This document shows positions 33,871 through 44,833 of a stretch of 64,000 nucleotides of DNA, piece after piece (the stretch's first letter is position 1; the number at the start of each line of letters is the position of its first letter). The notes below the pieces were generated by a model that was not told the origin of the DNA, did not search any database, and saw only the letters and a list, made by a program, of their open reading frames with translations. The stretch spans positions 53,322,477 through 53,386,476 of the forward strand of contig JAIUCV010000003.1 of NCBI GenBank assembly GCA_026724425.1. Direction: 5' to 3'. The stretch is from Erythrophleum ivorense. Its lineage: Eukaryota; Streptophyta; Magnoliopsida; Fabales; Fabaceae. The translations under genes and the position numbers were made by a program.

Positions 33871-35218
33871 ATTTTGTATAACTTGCTTACATGCCAAGCT
33901 TGCTTGTTGAATATTCATGACTTCCATGACAACCATGCATACACTTTTAAGGCGTGTTTTGCATATATTATGTATGATTGAATAGGAGATGAGCTATTGA
34001 GATTCTTTGAATCTCATTCCCTCCTCTCCAATGAATATGGTAATGGGAGCTAACAATATTGAAGAAAGAAGATTGATAACCATATGCCTAACTTTTGTCT
34101 TTTAGAACCATAATGATGCTTCATGATATATATTGTTGTTATACATGGTCTATGACCCTTGAGACATATGTAATTATGATATTATGTGATATAGGAATGA
34201 AAGAATATATTATGTGAATGATGGAATACAAATTGAGTATGTTATGACATTATAGCTTCATGAATGACTTTATGGAAATATGCATAAGTGTGGATGAAAA
34301 TACCAAAATGAGATGTATGAGGTTTGGGACCATTTGGGTAGCTCACACAAGTCCTAAATATGCTTTTAGACTTGCCCAAAAGGTGCCAAGACCAAGGGGA
34401 AAACTATTTGGCAACATTGGTATCCAATATGGAACCAAAAATAACCATAATAGAATCCTATATCACTTTTTAACCAAATGGCTTTTCTTGATTTGATATT
34501 AGGCAGATATTTAGATCTTGTTGAGAGATTTTTGGGAAGTAAAAGACCATAATTTTTAGAGGTCTACAAAATATTTGATGATTTTTCAAAGTTGAAAATT
34601 TTTCTAATTTTGGTCTGTTGCACTATTCATTTGGTCTAAAAATAAATTCTATCATACGAGGCTCAAATGATGTCTAATTGTCATGAAATTTTATACAGAG
34701 AAATTATATATTCACAGTGACTCATGCCAAATAGAAACATCTCATTTGGAGGTCTAGAGAGGGAGATATGAATTTTTGAACATTTTATCCAATATCAGGA
34801 CCCTTACCCGACCTGAGTTACTATTGCATTGAATTTTGAGGTTTGGGCCAACTGAACTGGTCTAGAAATATTTTCCCTCCTAGCTAACATCCACAAATTT
34901 CCATATTGGCATCATTTTTATAGATTGGATTTTTTTGGAATTAATTGGACATTTTCAAAATTTATTGCAGAATCTATAACAGCATTAAGAGGTAGTTTGA
35001 CCTATAAACTTTTTTGGATCTCAAACTCCTTATGTGATGAATGTTATGGTCTGGGCATATTTTTGGTGTGAAGTAGACATCTATGGCTTTCTAGAATGGC
35101 CAATAATGTATGATGTTGATTTTTTTAAAATTAGTTATGATTTTTCAAAGTTTGGTTAGCAAAAGGACCAAATCTGGCCGAAATTTAACAATTACATTTT
35201 ATGCTTCATTTCGGTTTT

Positions 35219-38200
35219 TGTAATACCATAATTTCTTAGCTCATTTTATGCTATCTTTATACCTTATATCAATTAATACATATAAGAGGCAAGAAAATGG
35301 CATTAAAATGTTAGTTATTTTTGTGTTGTGTCGCGTATAAAAATTCCGTTCCGTGCCATGTGAGCCAAGTGACCCCATACTATACTTTTCCATATTTAAT
35401 TACATGTATACAACTCATTTGCATCATAAAATCATACCCACAACTCATGGAAACCAAAATGGGACCTAGAATATGGAGGTTTATTTTTTGCCAGATTTGG
35501 CCCCTTTCTGGCCCAATTTCAAAAAATCATAACTAATTCTAGAAAAATCAAAATCACACATTCTTGGCTATTCTGGAAAGCTACGGATGTCTACTTCACA
35601 ATAAAAATATGAACAGACCACAACACCTATCATAGAGGGTGTTTGACATCTGAAAATGTCCAGAGGTCAAACTGCCTCCTGATGCTGTCATAAATTCTGC
35701 AGCAAACTTTGAAAATGTCCAATTAATTTCAAAATAATCCAATCCATGCAAATGATATCAATATAGAAATCTGTAGATGTTAGCTAGAGGGGAAAAATAC
35801 TTTCAGACGAGTTCAGGTAGCCCAGATCTCAAAAGTCAATAAAACAATAAATCAGGTAGGGTAAGGGTCCTAATACTGGACAGAATGTTCAAAAATCCAT
35901 ATCTCCTTCTCTAGAACTCCAAATGAGGTGCTTCCAGTTGAACAAGTCACTGTGAAGTCTAGTTTCTCTATATGAAATTTCATGGCAATTGTACATCGTT
36001 TGCCCCATGAGTGACAGAATTTAATTTCGGACCAGTGCTACAGTACCAAGGACCAAAACCAAAAAATTTTTCAATTTTAACAATTCGCTAAATATTCCAT
36101 AGACTTCCAAAAATTACCAACTTTAGCTTCTCAAAAATATCTTAATAAGCTCTAGATGCATGTCAAATTTCAGGTCAAGAAGAGTTCATTTGGACAAAAA
36201 GTAATATAGCCTCATGAAATGGTCATTTTTGCTTCCTATCAAGAGTCACTTTGCACCAAATGGTCTCTTCTTGAGTTTGGCATCCCTTGGGCAAGTTTCA
36301 AAGTACAAATATGACTTATGGAGGCTGCCCAAGTGATCTCAAACCTCATGCATCTCATTTTGGTCTCTCAACGTCTATTTATGCATAGTTACATCAAGCC
36401 ATTCAAGAGCCAATTTACACAATACTATTGATTTAGTGTCATATAAAGTCTACATCATATTCATACATCATTTTATACTTGCCCATGGTCTTACATCACA
36501 AAAACATTACATACATCATTACTTTGACATTTAACCACCATTTAAAGTACATAATACACTAAAACAAAGATGTTCAATGTCCTTGGCTTGCATCTCCTTG
36601 ACTTGGAACACCACCTAGATAATTCAAGGATGAGGGGGAAAAGGGAGTGAGATTCTAAGAATCTCAATAGCTCACACACCCATTCACACCACATTCAAGG
36701 CATACATATAGCAAATGCATAACTATACAAGCATAAAGTGTGCAACAAATTCCATTCCATGCCACACTCACATGTCAAGATTACTTTCATGCTCTAGGGA
36801 CTTTTGGTTTAGCCTCACCCCATTTCTAGGACTTTTGGATTTGCCTCACTCTTAGTCTAGGGACTTTTCACTTTGCCTCACCCATTTAAGGGACTTTTGG
36901 CCTTGTCTCACCCATGCCATGAGACTTTTGGCATCTCTTCACCTTCATCAAGGGACTTTTGGCATCACCTCACCCTTATGAGCCCATTCCATAACTATAG
37001 TCATTCAAGACAACACATTGGTACCAATGCACAACAAGGATCAAGTGGCATGTTATCAGGCATCAAGAATGCATGCAAGCACACTAAGACATACATATGC
37101 ACATAAGAATGCAAAAAGAATGAGGTGGAGAGCTACCATTTTATTTATGCAAGCTCACTTTGCAATTTCCTTTCCCTCCTTGGTTTCACAAGAGCACTTA
37201 GGTGGAGTAGGGTTCTCTTGACCTAGATATCACAAACATCACACAATTATACACTTAAAGCAAGCCAAGACACTAGGTTTACTCTTAAACACACACTTAG
37301 TTCCATAATGGGCATATTGGTTCCATAAATGGTCCATTGAAGCAACTCATATCATCTAAGTTCTAGGCTCCATTCTCTTGTTATTTCTAAACTTCTTGGA
37401 CTCATTTAAGGTCCTTGGAGCCATCACATATTCAATTGCACCATTGAAAGACCAAGTTGCTTCATAAGGCACCATTATGTACACCATTGTCCCATCTCCC
37501 AACCTATGGCTCCTAAATTTTTTTCAATGGTTTCTCCCATCTTCTAACATCATATAAAGTCCCAAACCAAGGTTAGAACAAATTAAAACATCCCATAGCC
37601 TAATGAACCTAGCTTAGCCGAAATATGCACCATAATGGAGGTTCATGGACTTTGTGATTTTTCCTTGATGGGAGAGCCACTTGGGAGGCTTTCTAAAGGT
37701 CTTAGGAGCTCAAGGAAGCATTCAAATAGCCAAGAAAACATTCACACAAAATTAGATTTTGCAAAACTCTAGAAAACACTACACTTTTTTAACTTGTTTT
37801 CTATTAGTTTTTCTTGGGATTTCTTGCCATATTCCATCTCCCCATAGCCTAAAACCCTTGTTCCCTCCTTGTATTTGGACAGAACATCCTCCCCTCCTTT
37901 GGTTCTGTTCTTGGCCGAAATACACACAAAGGGAGGAGGAAGAGAAGATGTAACAAAAGCAAAGATTACCTAGGATTCAAGTGAGCTTTCAAGTGTCTTT
38001 CTCCTTTATTCTCTTCTCCTTAGCAAATTCAAAATTTTCCCCTTAGGTCTGGGTCAAAAATAGAACCAAATCATTCAAAAAAATCCATGGAAAGAAAGGA
38101 GGAAGAGAGGAGAACAAGATTGGAGGAAGATGGAGCAAGAAATTTCATGAAATTACCTAATTTCTCCTTGGCTTTCTTCCACTTTTTCTCCTCCTTTTGG

Positions 38201-38837
38201 TGTGCCTAAGAGAGCTGAAGATTTTTCGTATTTTGGGCAGAATGGGTCGTGCTCATTAAAGAGGAGAAGAGGGGAGAAAAGTGTCGAACTCTTTAGCTTA
38301 TTCAAGAAATCATAAATTCTAATTTTGCCCTTCCGTAATGGCAATTTCGTTTCGGCTTCGTTTTAGCTCCTTTTGAGAATCATCTTTTCCATCATAAAAT
38401 TTAGATTCCCAATTTAAGAAAATACCTTTGGAATCACTCAATTTGGAGTTAAAACCTTACCGAACGAACCGGTCAAAGTTCAGGTCAACTAACATTGAAA
38501 AACATACACAGGAGGGGCTTCACCGGTCCCGAGCCTTGCCATAGTTTTTAGGGCCTCTGAGAACCTTGGACAACTAAAAAATTTCATTTAAAAAGCCCTC
38601 CTATGTGGTTTTCCAAAAGTTTCACTTATTTACGAAAATGCCATTGCATTTCGTCAGTTTCTGTCGCAAATTATTTCTCCATCCTAACTCCATTTTCCTT
38701 TTCGTCTAAGCCTAGAATTATTATTTTTATGAGTCTAGAACTCTACCTAAATTTTTTGAGACATTATCTAAGTCATTTCTGAGGACTTACTTTTATATGA
38801 CTCATTTCGTCATTTTCCAAAAATTACATTCGTTACA
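35219..38837 (-). mobile_element. Third nested solo LTR, 3619 bp, antisense, target duplication GTTTT
   Basis: On the + strand it starts TGTAATACCATAA (35219) and ends ACATTCGTTACA (38837), with GTTTT at 35214-35218 and again at 38838-38842. Read on the minus strand it aligns over its whole length with the copy at 31788-39073. The two make a large inverted repeat. No coding sequence is present, so it is most simply a solo LTR. It must be younger than both LTRs that enclose it. Confidence 0.88.
36785..36985 (-). repeat. GGGACTTTTGGC minisatellite (6 units, ~36 bp)
   Basis: On the + strand GGGACTTTTGG(C/T)...CTCACCC recurs six times with a period near 36 bp. It is the best-preserved version of the array shared by the long LTR copies. 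A GAGATTCTAAGAATCTCA palindrome lies ~130 bp to its left (about 36650). Confidence 0.88.
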
Positions 38838-40701
38838 GTTTTCATGAGTTGTGGGCATAATTTTCTGATGCAAAAGACTTGTATTGATGTAATTAAATAT
38901 GAGAATATATAGTATGAGCTCACACGGTCCACATGACACTGAAAGAAATTTTTAAGTACAACATAACACAAATAAATTTATTATTTTATTCCCTTTTTTC
39001 CTTACACTTTCATGAATATAATTGTGTGAGGCATGTGTATATGATGAAATGAACTAGAAGTTATGGTGTTACAAAAGCCCCAAAAATATGGTAAGGCTAG
39101 ACCAAAAGTCCCTAAAGCTTATTCTTGGCAATGATATGATTTTCATGGCATGTAAATAATGTGTTATATGATTTTTAATGGTTGGATGCCTACTTGTATG
39201 CTTTCACATATTTATATGCCTTGATTGCTTCTTTGAATGAGTGTATCAGAAATTGAGATTCCATGAATCTTAGCCCCTTCCCTCTCCCATGTTAACATGT
39301 TAGGTGGACCTTAAGGAGACCAAAGTGGAAGTCAAGGAGCTTGAAAGGCTATTTCTTGCCACTTTATATAGTTTTGTATGGCATTTGATGTAAAGGGATG
39401 TCAATATTTATATGTATATGTTATTTTTGAGATGTAAACCTTGGAGCAAGTGTAAAAGTATGTGAATACATTGTATATATCAATATTAGAGCCAAAGCAA
39501 TGAGAATGCATGATTTTCCCACTTTGTAGCTCACCCTTAGTTGTGTATTATGGCATGTGACATAGTGAGTTTAAGATATATGATAGTTTAGACTATTTAG
39601 AAAATTCATATGTGATGTATTTGTGCTTTTAAACTTTTCCAAGAGGTGCCAAATACTAAAAGGAGCCATTTGGACCAAAGAGTTGCATTATGAAAAGTAA
39701 AAATGACTATATTAGTGGGTTGTGTTACTTTTTGTCCAAATGAGCTCTTCTTGATCTGAAATTTGGCATGCATCTAGAGCTTGTTAAGAGCTTTTTGAGT
39801 AGCTAAAACACAAAATATTTAAAGGTCTATGAAATTTTTGGCAAATTTGTGAAGTTGAAAAATTTTCTAATTTTTGGTCAGTGCACTGTGCAATTGGTCC
39901 AAAAATAAATCCTTGTCATTCATAAGGCAAATGATGTCCAATTGCCATGAAATTTTAGAAAAAGAAACTAAACGTTCCCAATAAATTGTGCCAGTTGGAA
40001 GCACCTCATTTTAATGCCTAGAGAGGGAGATATAAAATTTTGAAATTGTTGTTCTGATCCAGGCATACCTCCATACTCGTGTTACTGTTTGATTAATGTT
40101 TGGGGCTGAATACTCTTGAATTGGTCTAGAAATTTTTTTCCCTCTAGTTAACATCTGTATATTTCCAAATTGGTATAGAATTCATAGATTGGATTTTTGT
40201 GGAATTAATTATGAATTTTTAAAATTTATATCAGTAAGCTATATTAGATTTATGGGTAACTCGACCTCCCTACATTTTCTATTATCAAATATGATCCAAA
40301 TGAGATTTTCATGGCTGGAAATTATTTTTATTGTAAATTGACATCTAGAGCTTTTTTGAAAGCTATGATTTACTTGATTTCCTTTTTTCTAGAATTAATT
40401 ATAATTTTCCAAAGTTGGAGCCAAAAACCTGACTTTTGGACCCATGAGAGAATTTGCATTTTTCTGGTTTTTAGCCTCATATCCATGGTTCATGGATTTT
40501 TTTATGTTATGTATGAGTTTTATGAATAGAGTTTGAGTAGAGAATGTAATTGATGGGTTCTCGGAACCACGAGACAAAGTATGAACGTTTAAACTCCGAT
40601 ATAACGCATTAAATTACCACGGTTTTACTCTTTTTCTTTAGAATTTCATGGAATCAAGCCAAAGTAAAAGATAATTGAGTTTAGTGCATTATGGTGTTAC
40701 A

Positions 40702-40988
40702 AAGATCATAAAGGAAGGTAGAACTAGTGAGGAATAATAATGGCAGAAGAAGAAGAACAGACAGTGGGAGTAAATTGCAGGATTCACAAGGCTTGTTAAC
40801 AAAGTAAGGGCATTTTTGTCTATCGGTTTTCATTTGGTCATGTAGAATAATATTGATTTTTAAGGTCCTTTAAAGTAATATTTGGATAGTTTAGGTCCTC
40901 CGTACTAATTTTTTTTCTAATTTTTAACTAGAGGTATTAGGATTTTTAATCCTCTATTTGTAGGACTTATTTAATTATAATTTATTTC
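40702..40988. other. Right flank of the LTR nest
   Basis: It starts with the target duplication AAGAT (40702-40706) and then runs as AT-rich sequence with no recognised feature, up to the gypsy debris. Confidence 0.5.
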
Positions 40989-40989
40989 T

Positions 40990-42935
40990 AATGAATAATA
41001 TTTTTTTAGAAAGTTTGTTTATAAAAGAAAGTCTCTATCTATTAAATGAAAACATAATATTTTTAATATAAGAAATTCTTTATTTCTTAAACAAATTGAA
41101 ATATTATTAGCTTTATACACTATAAGAGTTTCCCTATTGTCCATTACACTTGCAATAATAGGTCTTTTTAACTTTTTCCATTTTTTGGCTAGTAAAGCAT
41201 TACCTTTGTAGATACTTGTTGTAGCTTTTTTCTTCATAAGTGCCACCAACTATGTAAAAGAACTTTGGCTAAGTCTAATTATAACATTATCTAACATCTC
41301 ATGCACCAACTCTTCCATCACATCCTTTTGGACAAGACCATATCTATAAGGTTTCAAGCTAATTGGCTTATCTTCTTTAAAAGTAATAGCATGATCGAAT
41401 TCCCTAGATGAACGTAACTTTATCGGCATTTGGAACACATCCTTAAACTCATTTAAAAGTTTAGCCAATGAACTCTTTTCTACCTCTGTTAATTGAGTGT
41501 CCTATTTTCCTATTCCCAATGATTCAGCAACAACATTACACAGTTGTATTACAAAAACTTTCTTAGAATACAACAAATTTTTGCCTCTAACATTGTCATC
41601 CTCCATTATTAAAATTGGTGTATCCATTCAATTAACTTCATATAACTTCTCATTTAACATAAAACACAAAAAATGTTATTTGAAATTCCATAGAACCTAC
41701 CAAAGGTCGACAACCATTGCATGCCAAGTATTATAGCATATCCTCCCAAGGCCATTACTAGAAAATTAGCTTAGAAGGATTCCGCACTCATGCTTCATGG
41801 TAGTTGCAACATCTAGTATCCATTATCAACTAATCTCCATTAGTTATTGAGAATGTTTGTTGCCTTTGAACAAGCATTTTTCAACCTTAACCTCTTGAAC
41901 AAGTTGATAACCATAAAATTTTAACTGCTACTTGTATATAAAAGATGGCCATGGGTTGTTTCTTAATCATACCCTGCACCTTTGTAGTAAAGTATACAAT
42001 GGAATCTATTATAGATCCATTAATAGCATTCAACAAAATTTTTGGCTCTTCTACCTCTGTCACTTTTATATCAATCTTAGTGTAATCATCTATTTCATCT
42101 TCATCCACCATCAGCATGAATAGTTAAGAATTTTTAAAGTAATTATTAAAAGAAAGTTTCTTTAGACACTTGTGAAATAAACCTTTTCTCCACTTTTCAT
42201 CCATTTCCTTTTTTTTTTTTGAAAGTTGCTAAATAGCCTTATTAGAAGTAGTAAGTTTAGTTTTTTGATGATAATGAAAAGGCTGATGAGCCTTTTTCTG
42301 ATGCTATGTTATCTTTTGTAAAGGTATAGGAAGTTTGATTTTGGTAAGATGATGGAATAAAGCTATTATAAGGTTTGGATGCTTGGAAGCTAGTAAAAGT
42401 AAATGAATATGGTTGAGTTCTCCTTATAGTTACCGAACTCTAGTTTTGGAAAGCTTAGATAGAAGCCTCTTACAAACAAGCAAGATACATTGTATTAGCA
42501 AGTGCGATTGATTTGAACATGTGTATTGGTGCTTTAATCTCAAGCTTTAAACATCTAAGGAAGCAGTTGATGGCATGCTCTTAAGTAAGTTCCACTTTAG
42601 CCAATAAACCTTTAAATCTCTCTTGATATTGGCTTATCATTTCACCTTGTAACAATTTTTTTTAGCTCAGCTATAAGATCAATTTTAGAAATGTCACTCA
42701 ACCTTATTCTCACTTTTTTGCTATATTCCAACCTTGCAACCTCTGTCAACTTCTTCTTCATATAATTCTAATGCCATTGCAATGCCCCTCCCTTTAAGTA
42801 CAAGCTAATTAGTTGAACTCATTGATTCAAAAGAGTCTTATTAATCTTGAAGAGTTGCTTACAATGGGAGAGCCATGATTTGAATTCATAACCATTGAAT
42901 TTTGGAAATCCAATGCATGTAAATTTTGTCAAAAA
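40990..42935 (-). pseudogene. Decayed Ty3/gypsy gag-protease-RT fragment
   Basis: Read on the minus strand in several frames, this shows a capsid-type gag start (FPKFNGYEFKSWL near 42910) and a GGALQWH match with the usual EGKALQWH region. A zinc-knuckle remnant (KWRKGLFHKCLKK near 42200) follows. The protease lead-in EEPKILLNAINGSIIDS (about 42060) comes next, then the start of the reverse transcriptase, LLNEFKDVFQMP and DKPISLKPYRYGLVQKDVME (41468-41250), ending IIRLSQSSFT, a stop and LVALMKKK. The RT catalytic core, RNase H and integrase are missing. Many stops and frameshifts make it non-functional. It joins directly to the LTR fragment at 42936-44833 in the same orientation, so that LTR may be its own. 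Confidence 0.8.
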
Positions 42936-44833
42936 TTAGTAAGCCAAACACATTCACCAAGCTCAAGCAAGTCAAATACATTCATAAAAACATCTTTCAC
43001 TCATATAAACATAGCAACATGATACCATGGCATGTTATCATTTACTAAAAACATATTTCATAGCTTAAACATGCACACACACATTCAAAGACAAGAAAAC
43101 ATTCAAGCATGTATGAAAGAAAGGAAAGGGGACTACCTTACATGCAAGAACACACTTTAACTCTTAGAAATCCTTCATCTCCCTTGGCCAAATGCTCAAG
43201 AAGGAGAAGCTAGATTCCTTTAATCTAAACACATCATATGGAAGCTAATTATACTCTTAGAACAATTCCTAAAGCTACACATGCATTTGAAAAACTAAAT
43301 TGCTTCTAAGGTTCAATTATGGTTGCATAAGGCACCTAATGAAGCAACACCAATAATTAATGATTTTGGCTCCATTCTTTCCTTCCATCTATGGTTCTTA
43401 ACTCCATTTAAGCCTCTTGGAGCCATTACACAATCAATTTGAGGAGCCTAACTATATGTTGCTTCATTATGCTACAATATGAAATCTATAACTCCATCTC
43501 ACTTGCTAGGCTTCCTAAATTTTTTTCCAAAGCTTCTTCTCATACTCTCCCATCATATGTGCTGCAAAATTAAGCTTGGAAGAAATTAAAACATCCCATA
43601 AGCATTGGTTCTATCCTAGACTGAGACATGCTCTTCCTTGGCTACCAATGGAGTTGTCTTGTTCCTTTCATGGGAAATGCATATGGGAAGGTCTCTAGGG
43701 GCCTTAATAGTTCATACAAACATTTACATTAGCTAAGGGACAATTGGATAGAATCAGAATTTTAGTTATGTTCACAATCCCTAACTTTTCCTATCTTACA
43801 TTTTTATGGTTCTTTGTTTGTTTCCTTTATACATTCTTACTTCCTACACCTTAATTCATATAATTCATCTTTGGTTCTACCTAAAATTCAGTCCCTTTTG
43901 GCTATCCATATATGGGGCAAAACTCACATAAGGAAGAACAAGGGAAGAGAAGCATGGAAACTAAGGGTTTTACCTTGAATTCAAACCTTTCTCAAGAGCT
44001 TTTCTTTTTGTGTTTACTCTTCTCTCAAATTTCAAACTCTCCTCCTCTGTTCTAGGCTAAAAAAAGAACCAAAAACCTCAATGAATCCATGGAAAGGAAG
44101 AGAAGAAGGAGGAGAGCAGGTTTGCTCAAGAAAAGATTAAGAATTTCCTTGAATTTCATTTTTTTTTCTTGGTTATTCTTCTTCCTTTTTCCTCTTCAAT
44201 GGTGCACCCTTCTCTCTAGGTCTCCCTCTTTATTTTTGGGCAAAAGTAAGTTGGCCAAGAAGGGAGAGCAAATGGGACATGTAATATAAGAAGGTTCAAG
44301 AAAGATTTATTCTAAAAATGATGTTTATGTCCTGCATTCATGGCATTTTCGTTTTAGGTTCATTTTAACTCCTTTTTTAGAATCATCTTTTTTATCATAA
44401 AATTTAGGTTCTCTAACTTATAAAATACATTTGGAATCACTAAATTTTGAAGTTAAAACCTTTCTGAACGAAGAGGTCAAAGTTCAGATCAATCATCACT
44501 AGAAAATGTACACCATGGAGGTTTTAACTATCCCAAGACTTCTCATGATTTTTAGGGTGTCTAAGAACCTCGAAGAGCTCAAATTTTTCATTTAAAAAAT
44601 CCTCTTATGAGTTTTCCAAAAGTTACCCATATTTACGAAAAGGTCATTATGCTTTTGGCAATTTATTTGAACTATCATGGCTTGAGTTTTTTGGCATCTT
44701 AGACATTGGATCTTTATTTTTTTATTATTTAAAATTTTATTCTAATTTTATTTGGCCTCAAATTTCTCATTTTAAAGGACTTTCTTTTCAAACTGACTTA
44801 TTTTGGTGGTTTTACAAGAAATCAGATGTTATA
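42936..44833 (-). mobile_element. Truncated long-LTR copy, antisense
   Basis: Read on the minus strand it begins TATAACATCTGATTTC (44833), similar to the TGTAACATC start of the outer LTR. It follows the sister copies through the AAAACGAA...GGAGTT and CTCCATGGAT landmarks. It stops before the CCAAAAGTCC array, and gypsy gag sequence follows at once. The LTR 3' half, the PBS and the gag N-terminus have evidently been deleted. Confidence 0.7.

Larger units (their letters stand above)
31788..39073 (+). mobile_element. Second nested LTR copy, interrupted by a third
   Basis: This unit begins TGTAATGTCTTG at 31788 and ends ...GGTGTTACA at 39073. It sits inside the CCAAAAGTCC array of the outer LTR. 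Its own sequence is 31788-35218 plus 38843-39073, about 3.66 kb, interrupted by the antisense copy at 35219-38837. An A-rich run flanks it (CCAAAAA before, AAAGCC after). This fits a target duplication but is too simple to prove one. It has no coding capacity. Confidence 0.75.
27548..40701 (+). mobile_element. Outermost solo-LTR-like insertion, target duplication AAGAT
   Basis: The unit begins TGTAACATCTAAG at 27548 and ends TTATGGTGTTACA... i.e. ...GGTGTTACA at 40701. AAGAT precedes it (27543-27547) and follows it (40702-40706). Its own sequence is in three pieces, about 27548-28365, 31145-31787 and 39074-40701, totalling about 3.1 kb. The gaps are filled by two later insertions. The pieces align, in order, with the other long LTR copies in this window. 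It has no coding capacity. A single TG...CA unit of LTR length with a 5-bp duplication and no internal region is best read as a solo LTR left by LTR-LTR recombination. Confidence 0.85.

Noticed and set aside
35219..39073. A DNA transposon with ~230-bp terminal inverted repeats
   Set aside because: The apparent inverted repeats are explained by an antisense LTR inserted near the 3' end of a sense copy. The GTTTT duplication at 35214/38838 places the true ends.
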